This document shows positions 57,626-64,000 of a stretch of DNA of 64,000 nt, piece by piece. The notes below the pieces were generated by a model, which saw only the letters and a list, made by a program, of their open reading frames with translations, did not search any database and was not told the DNA's origin. The stretch is from contig NC_090967.1 of the NCBI RefSeq assembly GCF_040807025.1, positions 4,338,001 to 4,402,000 on the forward strand. Reading direction: 5' to 3'. This stretch comes from Struthio camelus. Taxonomy: Eukaryota > Chordata > Aves > Struthioniformes > Struthionidae. Positions within the stretch are counted from its first letter, which is position 1, and every line of letters begins with the position of its first letter. Made by a program: the position numbers and the translations under genes.

Positions 57626-60600
57626 ATGTCGGAGCGGAAGGTTTTGAACGTGAGTTGGGGGGGGCGAGGCTGAGTGGAGGTCCTGGGCTAGGGGGTCTCT
57701 GGTCAATGCGGGGGCCCTCGGGGTTGGGGGTCTTTAGGGCTCCCCAGTTTATGGGTCCTGGGGGGGTTCCTGATCGGTGGGGGGGGCCTCGGGGTTAGGG
57801 TCTTTAGGGGTCCCCAGTTTATGGGTCCTGGGGGGGTTCCTGATCGGTGGGGGGGCCCTGGGGGTTAGGGGTCTTTGGGGGTCCCCAGTTTATGGGTCCT
57901 GGGGGGGGTTCCTGATCAGTGGGGGGGCCCTGGGGGTTAGGGGTCTTTGGGGGTCCCCAGTTTATGGGTCCGGGGGGGGGTTCCTGATCGGTGGGGGGGG
58001 CCTCGGGGTTAGGGTCTTTAGGGGTCCCCAGTTTATGGGTCCTGGGGGGGTTCCTGATCGGTGGGGGGGCCCTGGGGGGTTAGGGGTCTTTGGGGGTCCC
58101 CAGTTTATGTGTTCTGGGGGGGTTCCTGATCAGTGGGGGGGGGCTCTGGGGGTTAGGGGTCCTTGGGGGACCCCAGTTTATGGGTCCTGGGGGGGGTCCC
58201 TGATCAGTGGGGGACCCTCGGGGTTGGAGGTCTTTAGGGGTCCCCAGCCTGGGGGTCTTGGAGAAGGTCCTTGATCGATGGCGTGGGGGGGGGGGCTCAG
58301 GCTGAAAGGGGTCCATGGGGGGAATCTCAGGCTGATCGTGGTTCCCTGGCTGGGCGGGGGGTGGTTGTTGTGGGGGGATTCTCTGGCTGGGGGTTTCTGG
58401 CAGCATCTGGGGGGGCTGCTTGGGGAAAGGGAGATGGGGGAGTCTGGAAGGGAGGTTGTGGCAGGGCTGGCCGTGGTCAGGGATCTGTGTGACTGTGGCA
58501 AGCATGGGCGAAGGGTTGGGGATTTTGGAGGGTGGGGAGGGCAAGCAAGGGTTGGGGGGAGCAGGGCTAAAGGCTCGGAGACAGGCGGACGGACAGACGC
58601 TGGTGCCTGGACTCCAGCTGGGGTTAGATATTGGTGTGTTTGTCCCTTGCTACCATACCTGGCTGGTAGGGGCAGGCTGGCTCCTGCTGTGTGCGGGGAG
58701 GGGAGCCTTGAGCTGATCCTGGGGCCTGAAACGGCGAGTGGGAGCCTCCCTGCCGCAGTTCTCACCCCTTTGGGTATGTCAGCACCCAGCACACGCACAT
58801 CTCTGCTCTGTTCCCATAGAAATACTACCCGCCAGACTTCGATCCTGCTAAGATCCCAAAACTCAAACTCCCGAAGGACCGGCAGTATGTGGTGCGGCTC
58901 ATGGCTCCCTTCAACATGCGGTAAGAGGGGCCGGGGTAGTAGGAAGGGAGCAGCTGTAGAAGAAAGGAGTTTGCTTGGGGATCATTTAGCTTCCACACAG
59001 AGCAGAGGAGCCGCTGCCACTAGAAGAGGCATGGATCACAAGAAAAGGGAGGCGGGAGAGGGAAACGATGCTGGGGGTGATTTGAGTAGGTGTTGAATTT
59101 ACAAAGTTAAAAATAACCATTGCTCAGAACCTGGGCGGATGCGGCCTGAAAATCACTTGGACTTTTCTCGGTCTTCTCGTTCTCTTCTTTCAATGTGTTA
59201 TGGACTTCTCTTTCTCTTTTTTTAGATGCAAGACATGCGGTGAATACATCTATAAGGGGAAGAAGTTCAATGCCCGTAAGGAGACTGTTCAGAATGAGGT
59301 GTACTTGGGACTTCCCATCTTCCGCTTCTACATCAAGTGCACACGTTGCCTGGCAGAGATCACTTTCAAGGTGAAGTTTCTTGGGGTGGTTCTGTATTTT
59401 CTGGGCTCTCAGTTTCCGGGCAGACAGTATGGTCTGTGGGCTGAGCCCTGGAAATGAGGGATAGCTAGCTCCATGGGGAGGGGAGGTTTCAGCAAGTACA
59501 GAGTCGGAGCATGTGCTGTTTGATGTCTTTTCCCTTTTCATAGAAGTTTGGAGCCCTGAAGTGTCTTGTCTATCACATGGGCAGGGCACAGTAGCAAGTC
59601 ACCTGTAGGAGAGCACAGGGGTGTAGGTGATTGCCTGCCTGTAATGTGAATGAAACAGCATAGAGGGATCAGGAAAACATTTGCGTGTGGCTCTGGAAGT
59701 AGCGCTTGGATGTTTGCAGACAGCAGAATGCCTGGCCCCAGGCAGGATACTGGGAGCAGGAGTCCCCCAATACAATGATTTCACTTCTTCTGTAGACAGA
59801 TCCTGAGAACACGGACTACACCATGGAGCATGGGGCCACTCGCAACTTTCAAGCTGAGAAGCTCTTGGAAGAAGAAGAGAAGAGAATGCAGAAGGAGAGG
59901 GAAGACGAAGAGCTAAACAATCCCATGAAGGTACTGGAACGTGCCCTTCTCTGCAGAACAGAAACCTTCTACCTGCTCCAACTGGCTTTCCCTCACAGAG
60001 CAGGTGACTTTGTAGCTATTGGTTTAGTTTTCCAGGCTCCTGAGATAGTCTCGTGCTCTAGAGCAGCCCTTAGAACTGCTACAGATAGGAGCCAGTTATT
60101 GGCTCCTGGGAGGTTTTCTCCCATGCTGGGACTTGTGACAGAGTGCAGTTTACCCCTATCATGCATACTAAGGCACGAAAGTTAGGCCGATGACCCTCCT
60201 AGTGCTTTCTGCACTGTACTTGGTGTAGAGGCTGTGTCAGACCTTGCTGGTGGACCCTGCTACCTCACATAAGCTTGGCTTCCTCCTCCTCTTCCTCCCC
60301 CAGGTCCTGGAGAACCGAACCAAGGACTCCAAGCTGGAGATGGAGGTTCTGGAGAACCTGCAGGAACTGAAAGAGCTCAACCAGCGTCAGGCGAATGTGG
60401 ACTTCGAGGCCATGCTGCAGCAGTACAAGGAGTATGAGGAGGAGCAGAAGCGCAAGGAGCAGGAGGAGGATGAGCAAGAGATGAAGTGAGTGGGCTGGAA
60501 GTGTTCCTAGGTGTGTGAAACCAGCCGAGCTGGCCCTGGCCAGGCAGGGCTGTGTCTTGCCCTCTCCTTAGCTTCTCAAGCGGCCTGGTGTGAGGGCTAA

Positions 60601-63593
60601 GGGAGACACTGCTTGAGGTGTCTGAGTTCATAGAAGCTGGATAGGTGGGATGTTGTTCTGATTGGGCTGTGAGGAGATTGGGGACAGTTTGTCATGGCTA
60701 AGTGTTTGGAGAGGGGAGAGAAGCGCGTATGATGGAGGTGGTGATGGTTAAACATCACCGTCTCATCTGGTGGGGAGATCAGGGCTGCTGCAGGGGCCTA
60801 TTTCCTCTCGAGGAGCATCTTCATGAGAAGAGATCTCTGTGCTATCAACCTTCAGGTGCTGCTTTGTAAAGGTGACTTCTTAAAAAGCACCTGAGAAGCT
60901 GGATCCTGCCTGAGCTGCTGAATTCCAGCTCTCCTTACACCAAAGAGTGCAGGCACTGATCTCAGCTGGTGCTGCTGCTTGCATGGTGGTGTGGAGCTGT
61001 CTCTAACCCTCTTCGCGGGGCTTCTCTCCTTGCAGAGCTATGCTGGAGGAGGCCCAGAATCGGCGGCTGCTGGTCGACTCTGACTCTGATGAAGAGCCTG
61101 CCAAAGTCCGCACAAAGCCAGAGGCAAAAATGAAACCTACGGACATCCTTCAGGAGGTGAGGAGGAGACAGAGCCTTTTCTACCTGCCACATCTCCTCCC
61201 CCAGCTCAGAACTGCTGTCCTGGGTGGCTGTGTGTTGTCCTTTCTGTCCCTGCTCTGTGCAGAGGCTGGAGTCCTAATGCTTGTCACGCATGAGCAGCTT
61301 ACAAAGCTCATGTCCCTGTGTGCCGGGTTGAAATGAGACAGGGATCAGTTGGTGATTTTAGTCTGTATCTGCTGACAAAGGAGATGGTCTTGGCTGGGAG
61401 GGAGCTGCCCGCTGCCCTTGCTGGGGACATGGCTCCCCTTCCCTTACGGCTCAGAAAGGACGGGCTCGCCAATTCTTTGGTCATCTCTCGGACGTGATTT
61501 CACCCCTCTGGAAAGTTAGCAGCAAAGAAGTGCCTGGGACAGCCTCTCCTTCAGTTCTGTTCTGCTCTGTGTTGGAGATAGGCAGGACAAAAGAGCTTTC
61601 AGTGCTCGGCTCCCAGGGAGGGATTATCCCCACAGACAGGCCCCCTAGCACTGTCCTTTTTTGATGTCGATCCGTGTCTGCTGGGACCTCTGTCTATTCG
61701 GACAAATCAAAGCTGCCTTGTTTCTAAGCTGGGCTGGGGTTAATCTGAGCGATGTTCCCTGGCCCAGCACTAATCTGCAGCCCCGGGGAGTTTGATTCAG
61801 TGACCGGACCACCTGCAGGCATGTAGTCCTGGCTGCACAGCCCTGTGACATGCATCAGGCTCCTCATCGTCCCAGGGCCGGCCTGTGGCTGCGCTAGCCT
61901 AGATTTGATTGTCCCAGGCACTGGGACATTCATCTCTAACAGCTATTTTACCAGCTATCCCTGTAGTTTGTCTAACTTGTGCTGGTCACCCTGGGAGAGG
62001 ATGCGTCCCTTGGCTGTTCCGAGAGGCTCTCCCCATGTCTCTTGCTCTTTGTGCTGCTGTCTTCAGCAGTCCCCCTTTTCCCCCATCCCCCTAATGCCCC
62101 TGTTCCCCTCCGCAGGACCCCCAGCCCCAGGCTAAGAAGCTGAAGACTGAAAGCTGGGAGCGGAGCGTGGGCACGTTGAACAGCAAGTCCCAGCTGGCTG
62201 GGCTGGTCACAGTGAGGAAGCCGAAGCCGGGTGCCACCCTGGCTAACGGGACAGAGAAGCAAGGCGCCACGGCCAGCACTGGTAACTGCCGACGTGGGGA
62301 TCGGGTTGGCTTGTCTGAGCTGAGCGACTGGGAAGGGATTTGGCAACACCAAAGTGGCATTTAGTGCTGCGTTGTTTTCAGAGCCTGAACTCTCTCAGAT
62401 TGCGTCTATGTTGTGGGACAGATGTGACCATGGTGATGTAAGAAGGGGGTTGTCCTTGCTTTGAGGAGACATTGTAGCACCTGATGTACTGGAGAGAGGA
62501 GAGGTTCCTTCCTGGCCTTTGGCAGCAAGCCAGGACCTTGGAGACGCTGGCTGGCAGGGTCATAAGCTTCAAAACAGCTTCTTAGTGCTCAGATATGATG
62601 CTGGGAGCCATCACAATAGTGAGATATGATTGTAACAGCAAGAAAATCACTTTGGGTTTGGGCCCTCTTGTAAAACCTGCCAAGCTTTGGGAATTCAGCA
62701 CCTCCAAAGAAGTGAAAACAAGCAGAAGGGCTTTCTAACACCTCGTAGTTCACTGCCCCAGGAGGGCAGAGGGCCCGTGGGTTTGACAGAGCAGCAGGTC
62801 AGTTCAACTGTGAGCTGATGCAGTCATTGGCTTAGGAAATCTCTGACCTGAGGGGATCCCTGGGGAAGGACAGCTCTGTGTTTGCCCCCTTTTTCACATG
62901 CTGTCTGCAACCACCTGCTTCTGGCTGCTGTCAGGGTCCGTTCAGCCCAGATTGTGCTGGGGAAACTGCCCATCCTTCAAGGACTTGGCTCAGAGCTGGC
63001 ACGGGGCTCTCCGCGCATGACGGTGCCACATGCTTGCAGCTGGCAGCTTGTGTAGCCAAAGCCGAGAGCTGGCGTCTCTCTTCCTCTCCAATGGCTGAAA
63101 TCTCCCCGGTGGCGCAGTGGGGAGAAGAGTGCCTGAGCACGCCCCTCTCCCAGCGCCGCTCGTTGCGGGAGAGAGGGTTTTGCAGACCTTGTGCCAACCT
63201 TGCTGCTTCCTCCGCGCTGCCGCGGGGCGCAGACAAGAGGCCCCAGCTGAGGAGGTCGGGGGGAGGGTGCGGGGTCTCCTTGTCTGCCCGGTTTAACCTT
63301 GTCATGCTCATCGAGATTCAGGCCAAGGGATGAGGCGCTGCTTGGACTCCCGCTCCCAGCGCCTCGGCTCCAGCCGTGCGCAGCTGCCTGCGGCTAGCGG
63401 AGCAAGGCAGGCTTGGGTTTCTGTGCGGGTGGTTGTGCTGAGCCCATGGGGTTTGCCGGCAGCAGGGAGGGCTGTACCTGACAGTTTGCTCTCTGCTTGG
63501 CTTGCAGGCTCGTTTCCCACAGCAACGGGCAGCACGTCCTCCCTCGGCTTGTTGGGGGCGTATTCGGACAGCGAGGACAGCACGAGTGACTGA
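57626..63593 (+). CDS. YJU2: YJU2 (CCDC94), spliceosome step-one factor, complete
   Basis: YJU2 joins the catalytic spliceosome and helps branching, the first splicing step, in the nucleus. Coding exons: 57626-57649, 58820-58920, 59226-59370, 59796-59930, 60304-60485, 61036-61156, 62116-62281, 63508-63593 (TGA). Phases agree, giving 319 aa (human 323). The N-terminus [17 protein letters not shown] is almost invariant in the family and fixes the start. A zinc-binding core has CKTC in exon 3 and IKCTRC before [11 protein letters not shown]. Charged coiled coil follows ([18 protein letters not shown], then exons 5-6). Exon 6 holds an acidic DSDSDEE stretch, and the tail ends in [11 protein letters not shown], like the Ser/Asp-rich human end. 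The C-terminal third is the most diverged. Intron 1 carries a G-rich tandem array. Confidence 0.97.
57690..58265. repeat. YJU2 intron 1 G-rich 71-bp tandem array
   Basis: Eight units, each marked by GTCCCCAGTTTATGGGTCCT or close variant; the CCCCAG mark falls at 57742, 57812, 57883, 57955, 58026, 58098, 58171 and 58242 (spacing 70-73 bp, varying with G-run length). Each unit has GGGGTTAGGG-type and long G-run elements on the coding strand, so nascent YJU2 RNA could form G-quadruplexes. Confidence 0.92.
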
Positions 63594-64000
63594 CGTGCCA
63601 CCGAGCCAGGGCCGACAGTGGGGATCGCGGGCTGTTCTTCCCCTCCCACTTCACAGCCAGCCCGGCACAGAGCTGGCTTCGCTGCGTTCAGGCCCCAGCG
63701 GGGTTTCCAAGCCGCCTGCACACAGGCCGGCCATCTGGAGCCCCAACGTCTTCATGCAGGGAACGCCGGGGTGCGTAGCCATCCTCAGAGGGGAACGCTG
63801 TGCCTAGGACAATGCTGCCCTCGCCCCAAGCTCTGTCTTGCCAGACCCTGGCAGCTGGCACCGTTTAACAGCGCCAGCAAGCTGAACCTGGGGTGAATTG
63901 GATAAACGGTTTCCTATTATGAGGATATCGCTGCTTGGTTGCAGCGTGTGGAAAGCCCTGATGCTGTTCGTGCCCAGACTCAGCTTCCAGCCAGCCCCAG
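63594..64000 (+). other. YJU2 3' UTR or downstream flank to window end
   Basis: No AATAAA or ATTAAA is seen in the plus strand here. GATAAA (GGATAAACGG) near 63900 is the only near-hexamer. The transcript end is therefore either weakly signalled or beyond the window. Confidence 0.45.

Overview
The window reads as vertebrate nuclear DNA, most likely a bird (a sauropsid GC-rich microchromosome, chicken chr28-like). Reasons: the 398-codon MAP2K2 closely matches the chicken protein as I remember it; introns are short; GC and CpG are very high; long C/G homopolymers are common; and I saw no recent transposon. Gene order matches human 19p13.3 (ZBTB7A - MAP2K2 - CREB3L3 - SIRT6 - ANKRD24 - EBI3 - YJU2/CCDC94). 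All exon calls were made by reading splice sites and frames by eye against family sequences recalled from memory; no search was run.

Layout. 1-5.4 kb: AT-richer DNA with no coding exon, probably ZBTB7A intron 1 by synteny. 5.5-8.2 kb: a very large CpG island with minus-strand CCAAT boxes, ZNF143-like sites and a 5 x 62-bp array, probably the ZBTB7A 5' end. 8.2-12.87 kb: more CpG-dense non-coding DNA. 12.87-23.96 kb: MAP2K2, minus strand, 11 exons. 24-27.7 kb: CpG island, then a TATA box and a candidate non-coding exon ahead of CREB3L3. 27.7-30.9 kb: CREB3L3, plus strand, 9 coding exons. 32.17-39.85 kb: SIRT6, minus strand, 8 exons, tail-to-tail with CREB3L3. 39.9-40.7 kb: bidirectional SIRT6/ANKRD24 promoter region. 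40.72-50.11 kb: ANKRD24, plus strand, 20 coding exons plus an alternative first exon. 51.61-55.12 kb: EBI3, plus strand, 6 exons, one of them an extra Ig-like exon, with a 1.5-kb minisatellite in intron 1. 55.6-57.3 kb: minisatellites. 57.63-63.59 kb: YJU2, plus strand, 8 exons. The window ends in the YJU2 3' UTR or flank.

The genes do not form one pathway. They are a MAPK kinase, a membrane-bound liver transcription factor, a chromatin deacylase, a stereocilium/cytoskeletal ankyrin coiled-coil protein, a secreted cytokine subunit and a splicing factor, held together by conserved synteny. All six coding sequences are intact, with consistent splice phases throughout. The most interesting observations are the Ig-like domain in EBI3, its intron minisatellite whose units resemble the exon-1 splice donor, the alternative ANKRD24 first exon, and the repeat arrays in promoter-proximal DNA.
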